From assembly GCF_963675985.1 (NCBI RefSeq), contig NZ_OY780958.1:372001-436000 (forward strand): a stretch of 64,000 nucleotides of DNA, given 5' to 3'. The stretch comes from an uncultured Roseibium sp. (lineage in GTDB: Bacteria; Pseudomonadota; Alphaproteobacteria; Rhizobiales; Stappiaceae). The notes beneath the pieces were generated by a model. It was not told where the DNA came from. It saw only the letters and a list, made by a program, of their open reading frames with translations, and searched no databases. A program made the position numbers and the translations under genes. This document shows positions 52,801-61,306 of this stretch, in pieces. Numbering within the stretch: the first letter of the stretch is position 1; every line of letters begins with the position of its first letter.

Positions 52801-55248
52801 GTCGAGAGACGCATCCAGGGTGCTGATGCGGTTGTCGACGGCTGCTTCGAAGGAATTGGTCCGCTTGTCGAGGGTCAGATCGATCGTGTTGATGCGGCTG
52901 CCGAGCGACGCGTCCAGGGTGCCGATGAGGCTGTCGACGGCTGCTTCGAAGGAACTGGTTCGCTGTTCAAGGGTCAGATCGATCGTGCTGATACGGCTGT
53001 CGAACGACGTATCCAGGGTGTTGATACGGCTGTCGAGGGCTGCTTCGAAGGAACTGGTCCGCTGGTCCAGCGTGAGATCGATCGTGTTGATACGGCTGTC
53101 CAGCGATGCATCCAGGCTGCCAAGGCGTGTGTCGAGCGTTTCGGACAGGACCTGGGTCTTGGCATCGAAGGCATCGACCAGTTGGCCGCCGCGCTCGGTT
53201 ACCAGGCTTTCCAGTTCGCTCAGGCGGCCTGACAGGCCTTCCTGCAGCTGCTGGCCCTGGATTTCGATGGTCTGCGTGATGCTGTTGCCCACTTCGGCGA
53301 AATCCGCGGTGAACCGCTCGCCGCGGCTGCTGACGAGTTCGGCAAGCTGCGTGCCGGTGTCGGCCAGTTTCTGGGTGATCGCCGACGTCTCGTATCCGAG
53401 GGACGCGGAGAGTTCGCTGGTGACCGAACTCATCGTTTCGCGGAACAGATTGCTCTGCTCTTCCATGGTGGCCGCGATTTCACGTCCGCGTTCGGACAGA
53501 CGCTCGTCCAGTTCGACACCGTTCACGGAAATTGCCGTGTAGATGCGGTCGGAAATGCCGTCGAGCTTTTCAGCCAGCTCGCCGCCATGCACTGTAATCG
53601 TCTCAGTGAGGGAACCTGCGGTCTCGTCGAGCTTGGAGGCGATTTCGCCGCCACGCAGGGACAGGTCGACAACGATCGACTCGCCCGTGCCGCGCAGGAT
53701 CTCGGCGACTTCGGTGCTGCGGTCGGACAGGGTGTCGACGATTTCCGCGCCCTTGACGGAAATGGCGTTGGTGACTTCCTGGCCGCGTTCGGAAATGCTT
53801 TCCACGACGCGATCGCCCGTTTCGGCAAGCGACGTATCCAGGCTCGTGACGCGGGAATCGACCGTGTTGATCAGCTCTTCGGTACGCGACGTGATCGTGT
53901 CGATCAGGCGGCCGCTGGTCAGAGACAGATTGGCGTTGATTTCTTCGCCGCGTTGCGTGATCGCCTCGCCGACGCTGCCCCCGGTGGTTTCCATCGAGGT
54001 GCGGAATTCCTCCGTCTTTTCGCTCAGCGTCTGGACGACCTGGTTGCTGGAAGCCGAAAGGGTTTCGTTGATGTCGGTTCCCTTTGCCGACAGGGTTTCG
54101 ACGAAGCTGGCCGCGGTTTGCGCAAACTTTTCGTTAATGTCGGTGCCGCGGGTGGTCAGTGTTTCCCAAAGCTGGGTACCGGTCGACGACAGGTTTTCGA
54201 CCAGGTCGTTGCCGGTGGAGCTGAGCTGGGTCACGTAATTTTCGGCGCGTGTGGACAACGAGTCGACCATCTCGTTTCCGGTCGCATTCAGTTGCGTGAC
54301 GTAGTCGTCCGCGCGAACGGACAGGGCTTCGATCATCCGTTCGGTCGCAGAATCGACCGTTGTACCGAATTGATCGGACGTGGTGGAAAGCTGGGCTGCG
54401 AAGCTTTCATGCGCCCCGGAAATGGTTTCGCGAACCCGTTCCGCATTGATGGCGATGGATTCACGCTGGCTGACCAGTTCCTCGATCAGCGAGCGGATCT
54501 TCAGTTCGTTCTCGTTGTAGGACCGTTCCAGAGACGAGACCTCGTTGTGGACGAGGACTTCCAGTTCGCTGGCCCGGGCGATCGCGCGTTCGATCCCGTC
54601 CCCCATGGCGGAAACTTCCCGGCGGATGGCCTGTCCAACGCTCAGGATGGACTCCTTGGCCATGCTTTCCGGCTCCGCGAGGCGCAGGGCGACCTCGGTC
54701 ATGCCGCGGGCGACGATGCGCATTTCCTGCGCGCGCCAGATCATCATGGCCATGACGAAGAAGAAGATGACCGGGACGACGATGCCGATGCTGGCCAGAA
54801 TCAAGGCTGGCGAATTCGCAATGGAGCCAAAGTCGGTGATCGTGGAAAGCTGGTCGCCGAAGGACGACGCGAACAGGCTGCTGCCGACGCCGATCCACAG
54901 CACGCTCAGTGCGAGCGCGCCCCAGAAGGGAGTCGAGGAAGGGCGGCGCTGAAGCGCGAAAATGAGGTTGCCGATATTCCGGCGGTCGTCGTTGGCAGCA
55001 GGCGGGCGACTGCCGCGGCCACCGCGCCGACGCGACGCGCGCCCGTCGTCGCGGACGGTCTTGGCGTCCTGTCCCTCGGGTGTTTCGGGTCCGGAGCGAG
55101 CCGCAGCGTCATCGCTTGCCGAAGCGTTGGCTTTTTCAGCCGCCACCTCGTCCGCGAATTCCGGTCCGCCAAAATCGAGCTTCAGGGCCTCTTCGACAGC
55201 AGACAGAGCTGCTTCCGCCGGGTCTTTAACCTTCGGGGGATTTGCCAT
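49849..55248 (-). CDS. Giant membrane-anchored coiled-coil protein, probable GPR/RgsE-type polar growth protein
   Basis: A 1799-residue protein. The first 100 residues are charged and probably cytoplasmic; two membrane helices follow (about 107-130 and 147-171). Residues 190-1600 are almost continuous helical coiled coil with 11-residue periodicity and many ERGxEI, SVRADDYVTQL and related units, including four 33-residue repeats at about 704-835. A linker rich in Pro, Ala and Ser (about 1610-1680) leads to a compact C-terminal domain (AIDHETFVDLWDRYKRGERH, TRRLYTLQGQQTFDEI). This layout matches the growth pole ring protein of Agrobacterium and RgsE of Sinorhizobium, needed for polar growth. 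Family assignment is from architecture and remembered resemblance. Confidence 0.65.
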   Translation of the reverse strand: MANPPKVKDPAEAALSAVEEALKLDFGGPEFADEVAAEKANASASDDAAARSGPETPEGQDAKTVRDDGRASRRRGGRGSRPPAANDDRRNIGNLIFALQRRPSSTPFWGALALSVLWIGVGSSLFASSFGDQLSTITDFGSIANSPALILASIGIVVPVIFFFVMAMMIWRAQEMRIVARGMTEVALRLAEPESMAKESILSVGQAIRREVSAMGDGIERAIARASELEVLVHNEVSSLERSYNENELKIRSLIEELVSQRESIAINAERVRETISGAHESFAAQLSTTSDQFGTTVDSATERMIEALSVRADDYVTQLNATGNEMVDSLSTRAENYVTQLSSTGNDLVENLSSTGTQLWETLTTRGTDINEKFAQTAASFVETLSAKGTDINETLSASSNQVVQTLSEKTEEFRTSMETTGGSVGEAITQRGEEINANLSLTSGRLIDTITSRTEELINTVDSRVTSLDTSLAETGDRVVESISERGQEVTNAISVKGAEIVDTLSDRSTEVAEILRGTGESIVVDLSLRGGEIASKLDETAGSLTETITVHGGELAEKLDGISDRIYTAISVNGVELDERLSERGREIAATMEEQSNLFRETMSSVTSELSASLGYETSAITQKLADTGTQLAELVSSRGERFTADFAEVGNSITQTIEIQGQQLQEGLSGRLSELESLVTERGGQLVDAFDAKTQVLSETLDTRLGSLDASLDSRINTIDLTLDQRTSSFEAALDSRINTLDTSFDSRISTIDLTLEQRTSSFEAAVDSLIGTLDASLGSRINTIDLTLDKRTNSFEAAVDNRISTLDASLDSRINTIDLTLDQRTASFEAALETRTALLSDAIDQRTASISEALEDKTRNITDILADRSDAITLQLGQRVEAAGNTLAERAEEIGRILTEHVDVASGAISEKAEHLATTMTAGTERIDETLDSRARQISETLISRTKEIAKAFVDGQDEMTSALDNRLAEAGTVLARQSEELTESLSERIAEINVSLGAKVFEVAETLDTRANQLETVLNDRLESISGALSTESEKARDLLTQIISEAGSTLSTESTRMHDIIQEALNGASEKMSGEGEKVRGLLLSAVADAARTLTAESEKARALYAGTIAEFSGSLTGESEKVRSDLSRTIAEISGNLSAESEQARLTLNKTLEDMRGRMSGEADTVRARVHSAVNEAAELLVQRGNAVATEMLEKASTLNQAFGERSGEFSKLIGTDGNALITAIEARATDLTGRIGEIHTAILDAINVKGKEVADTFAQNGLNATRSLVDAGERIVASIDERSSLATKSLLSTKQQLEADVTDILTKLEDTNNNLQTVITTAGTNLNDVEVSLGRRVSEFRGAVDRAVTDTTSTTGLIGEQTDALRDVVMTTLADIRNLTEKFGSQTEELTSAARYLEDTNRSVEGRVSERKTAIEEVADTLLTKTEAVDKLMRSFTETLSQTLETADDKAREAAGMLSAAAEAATKQVTEQFESMRLTAGMEGQKARDAIRSAQDDIMSEMSRTVSDASERFNEAAMRMRDTARDVHRELEATRNELKQGVLNLPDEAEESTAALRKVVNEQIRALTELSDIVARQSNALDISRPQERTASATASAAPAPQAATPAPAFQVPSRSQAPSQPAPRPSAPSRQSEAPRRPSQASEPQGAGKGWVSDLLRRASRDEENASPTQERASLNTVESLNSLSVDIARAIDHETFVDLWDRYKRGERHVFTRRLYTLQGQQTFDEISQKYSRDPEFRTAVERYVADFEQLLAQVSRNDRDNMLGQTYLTSDTGKVYTMLAHASGRLD
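52742..53138 (-). repeat. Four in-frame 99-bp tandem repeats within the giant coiled-coil gene
   Basis: Four near-identical 99-bp units recur, with GCTGCTTCGAAGGA-like landmarks at about 52742, 52841, 52940 and 53039. Each encodes 33 residues of the type LDxSxDSRINTIDLTLDQRT plus SSFEAALDSRINT, three turns of an 11-residue coiled coil. The units differ by a few substitutions. Confidence 0.85.
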
Positions 55249-55533
55249 ATTTGGATCGCCTCACGTCCGTACTCAATACACTTCGGTAATCTCGGCTGGC
55301 CGAGTGGTCTACCGAACGCTTTGACCCCGGAAACAGCAGGGGGAAGCGACAGGCGCTTTCCTCGATCGATGCTTCCGTGGCCTGGCTGGTTGGGGGGCCG
55401 CCGCTGACCGGCCGGCGGCTTATTATACCGCACAGCCTTTTCCCCACCTTGCCGCATCGCTTTACCTAATGGCACACTCTCTCCTAATGAACAAGAAACA
55501 GCAATGCTGTTAATGACCTAGGAACGGCTGACA

Positions 55534-55848
55534 ATGTCGATTAAGAGCACTGACGAAGGCCCTGGAAGAAATGAAAAAGGGGCTGCGAAAGGACGTTCGA
55601 AAACGGTTGTGCCGACATCCGCGCAAAGGCTCTGGTTGTCAAAAGGGCTGAACCAGCCGGGTGGAAAATTGCCGCTTTTCGATGACGCCGGACGCCAAGT
55701 CCCGGCGCGCACAATTCGCGCCTGTATCGCCGCAGGGTGGGCAGAGCCTTGGTTTTCCAACCCAATCAAGCCTGACTGGCTCGTCTGCAAGCTGACGACA
55801 AGTGGTGCAGCGGCGCTTCGGGCAACCGGAAAATCGAAAAAGAGTTAA
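55534..55848 (+). CDS. Small conserved-looking protein of unknown function
   Basis: A 104-residue basic soluble protein. The core PTSAQRLWLSKGLNQPGGKLPL, ARTIRACIAAGWAEPWFSNP and KPDWLVCKLTTSGAAAL has the balance of a small alpha/beta or winged-helix unit, and similar small proteins occur in Hyphomicrobiales. The first 30 residues are low complexity. ATG at 55534 has a weak ribosome site. It is divergent from the giant coiled-coil gene over 285 bp. Function unknown. Confidence 0.55.
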   Translation: MSIKSTDEGPGRNEKGAAKGRSKTVVPTSAQRLWLSKGLNQPGGKLPLFDDAGRQVPARTIRACIAAGWAEPWFSNPIKPDWLVCKLTTSGAAALRATGKSKKS

Positions 55849-56105
55849 CGTCGCTTCCGGCTCGCGAATGCCGTTCGGGAAGGCAAAAGCCGCACCGGCA
55901 AAGGAGTTTTGACAGCGGCCCCTCAAAAGCTGCCTAAACATCCGTTAACCATTTTTTCAGTTTTTTGGGGATCTTGCCGTCAGTCGATCCGTTCGCCACG
56001 GTCTTAACGAGTTGTTCGGCCATCGAGCGCCATGATGTTTTTGTCATAACCGGCTGACCCGGGGAGGAGGGGGTCGGAACGAACGCTTCATGCGAGGGCA
56101 ACTCA

Positions 56106-56468
56106 ATGGCCATGACTTCCATATCCCGGCAGCAGAGCCGGCTTCACTTCCAGGCTCCGATCGATCTCGTGAGCCTTGCCGCCAACACGCTGGGCAATCG
56201 GGATCTCGAAATCCAGGTTCTGCGCCTGTTCTTGACCCAAAGTACCTCGGCGATGAAGAGACTGTCCGAAGAAACGGACACCGGTGTCGTGCACGATCTG
56301 GTGCATACGCTGAAGGGTTCGGCCCGCGCTGTGGGCGCCAGCGCCGTCGCGGAGCGGTGCGAAGAACTTGAGCAGGGTCTGGATGCGACCGGAGCTCCGG
56401 ATTTTTCAGCCTTGTTCCAGGCGGTGGACGAGGCGAATGGCTATATCGCCGACCTGCTGACGGACTGA
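56106..56468 (+). CDS. Hpt-domain phosphotransfer protein
   Basis: A 120-residue protein that is a single Hpt domain. The phosphorylated His is in HDLVHTLKGSARAVGASAVAE, preceded by LEIQVLRLFLTQSTSAMKRL. Such proteins relay phosphate between histidine kinases and response regulators. ATG at 56106. No kinase or regulator gene adjoins it. Confidence 0.85.
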   Translation: MAMTSISRQQSRLHFQAPIDLVSLAANTLGNRDLEIQVLRLFLTQSTSAMKRLSEETDTGVVHDLVHTLKGSARAVGASAVAERCEELEQGLDATGAPDFSALFQAVDEANGYIADLLTD

Positions 56469-56664
56469 GACGGAAATCGGTTTGCCGGACAGGGGCCATA
56501 GAGGCGTCGTTCCGGGCGTCTTTTTAGATGCCATTTTAGGCATTCGGCGACCGGAATTTGTGCGGTTTCAATAATCAGAAACCTTGACGTTTGCCTGCGA
56601 ACGTATATGTCGGGGCTGAGTTATCGTCTAACCCCTCCCGTAATTACCTGATCAGACGCGGATC

Positions 56665-56985
56665 ATGCCGAAAATCACTTATATTACCGCCGATGGCGCA
56701 CAGACCGAGGTCGAAGCCGCCGAAGGCTCCACCGTTATGGAAAATGCCATCAAGAACATGGTTCAGGGCATCGAGGCCGAATGCGGCGGTGCCTGTGCCT
56801 GCGCAACCTGTCATGTCTATGTGGACGACGCCTGGACGGACAAGGTCGGCAAGCCGGAACCGATGGAAGAGGACATGCTGGACTTCGCCTATGACGTGAA
56901 GCCCTCGTCGCGCCTGTCCTGCCAGATCAAGGTGACCGCCGATCTGGATGGCCTTGTCGTTCATGTTCCCGAGCGCCAAGCCTGA
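56665..56985 (+). CDS. Adrenodoxin-type 2Fe-2S ferredoxin
   Basis: A 106-residue ferredoxin. Cluster ligands lie in ECGGACACATCHVYV (C-x5-C-x2-C) and in RLSCQIKV for the fourth Cys. The MPKITYITADGAQTEVEAAEGS start and the acidic PMEEDMLDFAYD loop match the ferredoxin VI/FdxE group that serves cytochrome P450 or iron-sulfur assembly. The partner is not in the window. Confidence 0.92.
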   Translation: MPKITYITADGAQTEVEAAEGSTVMENAIKNMVQGIEAECGGACACATCHVYVDDAWTDKVGKPEPMEEDMLDFAYDVKPSSRLSCQIKVTADLDGLVVHVPERQA

Positions 56986-57592
56986 TTTGACGACATGAAC
57001 CGGCCGGCGGACCTCCGGCGGCTGGTCTGATCTGATTTAAAGCTTCGCCGATTTTTCCAGCGTCGGCATCAAGCCCGGTTGCTTACAGACCGGCCTTTAA
57101 ACCTTCTTATGAATCGATAGCTGCGGTCCGGGGCAATCACCTGATTGCTTTGTGAAGGCGCGTTGCCAGTCACCGCGATCCGGCTGACTGCTGCAAAATC
57201 TGGCATGCGCTCTCGGTTGGACAGGTGCACGAAAACCCCTTGTGCATGTGGCCCACCTGGCAGGCCCGACAGTTTCCGACAATCCAAAGTAATCTGGCGG
57301 CGGACAGATGAGCCGATAGCCGCATCCGGAGCGTTTTTCGACGGCGCGGCTTCCGGTCGCCCTTCCGGATCGTAGTTGACAGTCGCCTGTTCAATACAGC
57401 GGCGACCACCCGCCTCTCTTCCAGTTCAGCAGATCACTCTCCGGTCACAGCGGTCAGTTCCGCCTGCTTTGCCGTCACCTAACGTCGCGTTGGCAATTGG
57501 TTGTATTTTAGTGTATTATTCAAAAAGACAACTTTCAGTATATTTTATTTACTTATTTAAAATCACGCATTTAAGCGAGTGGGGGGATAATC
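56986..57592 (+). other. Long intergenic region upstream of the three-enzyme fusion
   Basis: The 607-bp gap contains no supported gene. Its last 110 bp (57480-57590) are very AT-rich and end with a strong ribosome site GGGGGGA before ATG at 57593, so a promoter is expected there. The rest resembles degraded coding DNA. Confidence 0.4.
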
Positions 57593-60500
57593 ATGTACCT
57601 TTCCGACGAGACTATCGAAGCCGCTCTGCTTTCCGGCTCTCATGAAATCGAACTGCGCAAAGAGCTTGGGGATGCGACCTATGAGGAACTGCGCGGTCTC
57701 GGTGCCGAGGTAGGTGCCGGTTCTCCGGTCCCGGCCACTCTTCCCGGTGTCTCGCCCCAGGAAGTGTTCGGGTTTGGAAAGCCACGGAAGGCTATTTATA
57801 TTCTGCCGGGCATTATGGGCTCGAAGCTATCGGTCAGATCCGATCTTCGCGATAATCTCATCTGGTTCGACCCGGCGAGCATCGCCCTCGGACAGGTGGA
57901 AAAACTCAAATACAGGCCCGGCAAGGACAATGTCTTTGCATCAGGCGTGTTCTGGGCGGCCTATGGCTGGCTGCGGCTGAAACTCACCGTTGCCGGATAC
58001 AAGACCCGCTTCCTGCCCTTTGACTGGCGGTCCCCCACCCTTGAACTCGGCGATGCCCTCTACAAGCAGATCTTGGCAGACGGCGACAGCGACGTCACGC
58101 TGATCGCCCATTCCATGGGGGGGCTCGTGGCCCGGCAGATCGCCAAACTGGACGCGAGTGCCAAAAAGATCAACCGGATCATAACCCTCGGCACGCCCAA
58201 TAACGGCTCCTACTCGCCCGTGCAGGTGTTCCGGAACGTGCATTCGATGGTCACGAAGCTCGACAGGCTCGATCCGCTCCACTCCGCGGAGGACATCATT
58301 CAGGACGTCCTGCGGGACTTCCCGGGACTGGTGGAAATGATGCCGGACCCGAAGCTGCGACCTTCGGAGAACTATTTCGATCACGCAAGCTGGCCCAATT
58401 CCGGAACGCGGCCGGTGCAGAAGGTGCTGGACGCTGCCCTTGAGGCGCATAACGACCTGCCGCTTCCAGATGAGCGGTTTTACCAGATCATAGGCATCGG
58501 CGAGAAGACCATCGTCTCGGCTGAAAAGACGGGCAACGAATTGCAGTTCCGCTATTCGCTCGACGGCGACGGCACGGTGCCGCGCGATCTGGCGGAAATG
58601 GAAGGTCTGCCGAAGACCTTCGTTGAGGAAAGCCACGGCGGGCTGGTGAAAAACCGGTCGGTGTTGTCCACCCTGGAAAGGCTTCTGGAAGGGAAGCCGC
58701 CGCGTACGCTCGCCGAGCGGGATCGGTACGTGTCGAATGTGCTCTTCGAAACCGTCGCCGCGGAAGTGGTGTCGGAGGAGAAGCTGCGCGCGTGCCCGAT
58801 GCCACAGGTCGACGAAACGGCGCGCGTGCAGGATTTCGCCGAAGAATTCCTCGGCGCGCCGAGCGGGCCTGCTCCTGCAGTGGGGAGGGTCTTTTCAGAG
58901 GCTGCCGCTCCGGAAATCCGAATGATCGGCGGTTATCCGGCCAACTTGATCCTGCAAGCGACCGAGAACTGGGAAAAGGCGGCCCCATTGCGGGCGAAAG
59001 GCAAGGCCGCGGTGGCGGCCGGCGAAGCTTTCCAGGCGGAAAGCGATGTACGCCGGCCGATTTACGCCAAGCGCAAGGTCAGTCAGCTGATCCAGATCGC
59101 GGCGGAAACAGTCGGGGCGGTCTCGATGCCTGCCTCGCTCGAACGCGTCCTGGCCATGGCGGAGCGCAACCCGGCCGAGGCGGTCGACGCGCTGCTCAAC
59201 GAGCGCGTTCTCAATGAAGCCGAGGAATTCCTCTCGGTACTGTTTGTGAAGCGCGCGGCGATCGTCAACAAGTCCGTCGGCCGTATCGTTGCGCGTGGAA
59301 CGCGCCAGGGTTTCGGCACCGGTTTCCTCGTCGCACCGGGCGTGCTGATCACCAATCACCATGTCCTGGGCACTGAGTCGGATGCGCGGAATGCGGCGGT
59401 GCAATTCGACTACGAGCTGAACGCCCGCTACAGGCAGCTGGGTTCGGAGACGTTCGAGTTCCGACCGCAGGATCTCTTCTTCTCCGACCGGTCGCTCGAT
59501 TTCGCGCTTGTCGCCGTGGCGGAAACCGGCCTGGACCAAGGGTATTCCCTGAACGACTACGGCTATCTGCCGCTCGATGAAAAGGTCGGCAAGATCCGCG
59601 CGGAAGCGCCGGTGAACATTATCCAGCATCCGCAGGCCGGTCTGAAGCAGGTGGTGTTCCGCAGCAGCAAGATCTTCCCGCTCCCGTCCGAACTCGATCC
59701 CGGCAATTCCTATTCCGGCAAGTCCATCGACACCGCTGCTCATTATTCCGGTGACACCAAGCCCGGCTCCTCAGGCAGTCCGGTCTTCAACGACACATGG
59801 GAAGTCGTTGCCCTGCATCACAGCGCCGTTGCCGAGATGGATGCCCAGGGACGCATGCGGATGAAGGACGGCAGCATGAAGCTGCCGGCGGACATCCTCG
59901 ACGGTGACGACATTAAATGGGTCGCAAACGAAGGCATCCGCGTTTCCAGGATCATGAAACACTTGCGAGGACTGAAAAATGACGGCGTGTTCCAGGGGAA
60001 GAGCTTGGAACTCATTCAGCGGGTCTTTGCAGTCGGCGACAAGGCCACCTCGAATGGCGCGTTCAACCGGCCGATGCCGCGCCGGATATTCTCTGTCATC
60101 GAAGACGTCCGCGAACCGGGAGTTCAACAGGAAGCCGTCCCGGACATCGAGCCCGATCAGGAAATCAGGCAATCCCACATGGAGCAAGGCTCGGCGGCTG
60201 GTTTCCCGGTGGTCCGGACGCCAGGCGGTATTGCGATCACCGTTCCACTCACCGTCCAGTTATCGCTCGGGCAGGCCGGTTCGCCGACGCTTTCGGCACA
60301 GACCGGCGACATGCCATCGCCTTCTCTGCTCATGGGCGGTCCGGGTGCCTTCGGTCTGGATGGTGCAGGAGAATTCGCAGAGGAACGGCGCTATAAAGTC
60401 GCCGACCTAGCCGACCGAACAGGGTATGACACGGAGTTTCTAGGTGTCACGGTTCCGTTCCCCAGCCTTCGCGAGACCGCCCCGGGGCATCCTGCGCAAA

Positions 60501-61258
60501 GGCTCGACAACGGCAAGACACTGCTTGATTACGATCATTACAGCGTCGTGATGAACGCTGACCGGCGCATGGCCTATGTCTCCGCCGGCAACCACGATCC
60601 CGCCGCGCCCTTCAAGCCCGCGCGTGGCAAGGAACCCTGGAGCTTCGATCCGAGGCTTTCGGAGAACGAGCAAGCGGGAAATGATCTCTACAAGAACAAT
60701 GATCTGGACCGGGGGCATTTGTTGCGCAGGGTCGATGGTTCCTGGGGATTCAGCAAGCTGGCGGCCGTTCGCGCCGATCACGACACCTATTTCTGGACCA
60801 ATATCACGCCGCAGCACAAGGCCTTCAATCAGTCGAAGCTCAAAGGGGTATGGGGAGAGCTGGAAAACTCGGTCATGCGGCAGGCAACCGCGACGCAGAC
60901 CCGGTTTTCCGTCTTCAACGGGCCGATCTTCGGTAAGAACGACAGACCTCATCGCGGAGTAAAGATCCCGGCGGGCTTCTGGAAACTCGTAGCCTGCGCG
61001 ATGGACGGCACGCTCCATGCGTTGGCGTTCCGGCTGGGGCAGGAAGAACTGCTCGTGGACATTCCGCTCGAAAGAATCCTGCCCGAGGAATTCGGCGTCT
61101 TTCAGATCCCGGTTTCCGAGCTGGGCGATCTCGTGCATATGGATTTCGGTCCGTTGGAGGCCGCGGACACGCTCTTAAAACGACAGACTTCGTTGGAGAG
61201 CTTTGCGCCGGGACACCGTCAGATCGAGATACGCCAGCCGGGTAACATTGTTATCTGA
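57593..61258 (+). CDS. Three-enzyme fusion: LCAT-like lipase, trypsin-like protease and NUC1 nuclease
   Basis: A 1221-residue protein with no signal peptide or membrane helix. Residues 65-400 are an LCAT-like alpha/beta hydrolase: oxyanion loop ILPGIMGSKL, nucleophile Ser174 in AHSMGG, Asp326 in GDGTVP and His348 in ESHGG. Residues 400-560 are a helical linker. Residues 565-800 are a trypsin/V8-like protease with His590 in TNHHVLG, Asp636 in DFALVA and Ser727 in GSSGSP. Residues 960-1190 are a DNA/RNA non-specific endonuclease with DRGH (His1042) and NITPQHKAFNQ (Asn1079), as in Serratia nuclease. All catalytic residues are present. Such combinations are known in bacterial conflict systems, but the biological role here is inferred. 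Confidence 0.85.
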   Translation: MYLSDETIEAALLSGSHEIELRKELGDATYEELRGLGAEVGAGSPVPATLPGVSPQEVFGFGKPRKAIYILPGIMGSKLSVRSDLRDNLIWFDPASIALGQVEKLKYRPGKDNVFASGVFWAAYGWLRLKLTVAGYKTRFLPFDWRSPTLELGDALYKQILADGDSDVTLIAHSMGGLVARQIAKLDASAKKINRIITLGTPNNGSYSPVQVFRNVHSMVTKLDRLDPLHSAEDIIQDVLRDFPGLVEMMPDPKLRPSENYFDHASWPNSGTRPVQKVLDAALEAHNDLPLPDERFYQIIGIGEKTIVSAEKTGNELQFRYSLDGDGTVPRDLAEMEGLPKTFVEESHGGLVKNRSVLSTLERLLEGKPPRTLAERDRYVSNVLFETVAAEVVSEEKLRACPMPQVDETARVQDFAEEFLGAPSGPAPAVGRVFSEAAAPEIRMIGGYPANLILQATENWEKAAPLRAKGKAAVAAGEAFQAESDVRRPIYAKRKVSQLIQIAAETVGAVSMPASLERVLAMAERNPAEAVDALLNERVLNEAEEFLSVLFVKRAAIVNKSVGRIVARGTRQGFGTGFLVAPGVLITNHHVLGTESDARNAAVQFDYELNARYRQLGSETFEFRPQDLFFSDRSLDFALVAVAETGLDQGYSLNDYGYLPLDEKVGKIRAEAPVNIIQHPQAGLKQVVFRSSKIFPLPSELDPGNSYSGKSIDTAAHYSGDTKPGSSGSPVFNDTWEVVALHHSAVAEMDAQGRMRMKDGSMKLPADILDGDDIKWVANEGIRVSRIMKHLRGLKNDGVFQGKSLELIQRVFAVGDKATSNGAFNRPMPRRIFSVIEDVREPGVQQEAVPDIEPDQEIRQSHMEQGSAAGFPVVRTPGGIAITVPLTVQLSLGQAGSPTLSAQTGDMPSPSLLMGGPGAFGLDGAGEFAEERRYKVADLADRTGYDTEFLGVTVPFPSLRETAPGHPAQRLDNGKTLLDYDHYSVVMNADRRMAYVSAGNHDPAAPFKPARGKEPWSFDPRLSENEQAGNDLYKNNDLDRGHLLRRVDGSWGFSKLAAVRADHDTYFWTNITPQHKAFNQSKLKGVWGELENSVMRQATATQTRFSVFNGPIFGKNDRPHRGVKIPAGFWKLVACAMDGTLHALAFRLGQEELLVDIPLERILPEEFGVFQIPVSELGDLVHMDFGPLEAADTLLKRQTSLESFAPGHRQIEIRQPGNIVI

Positions 61259-61306
61259 CCGGAGTAGGGTCGAGACGGACACTTCCATACGGATCGCTTG
61301 CGGTCA

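Noticed and set aside
52742..53138. CRISPR-like periodic repeat
   Set aside because: The 99-bp units are contiguous, in frame and coding; there are no unique spacers between short repeats.
55934..56122. Small minus-strand frame of 62 codons before the Hpt gene
   Set aside because: It overlaps the Hpt start, has no good ribosome site and no family resemblance. A real short protein starting inside it cannot be excluded.
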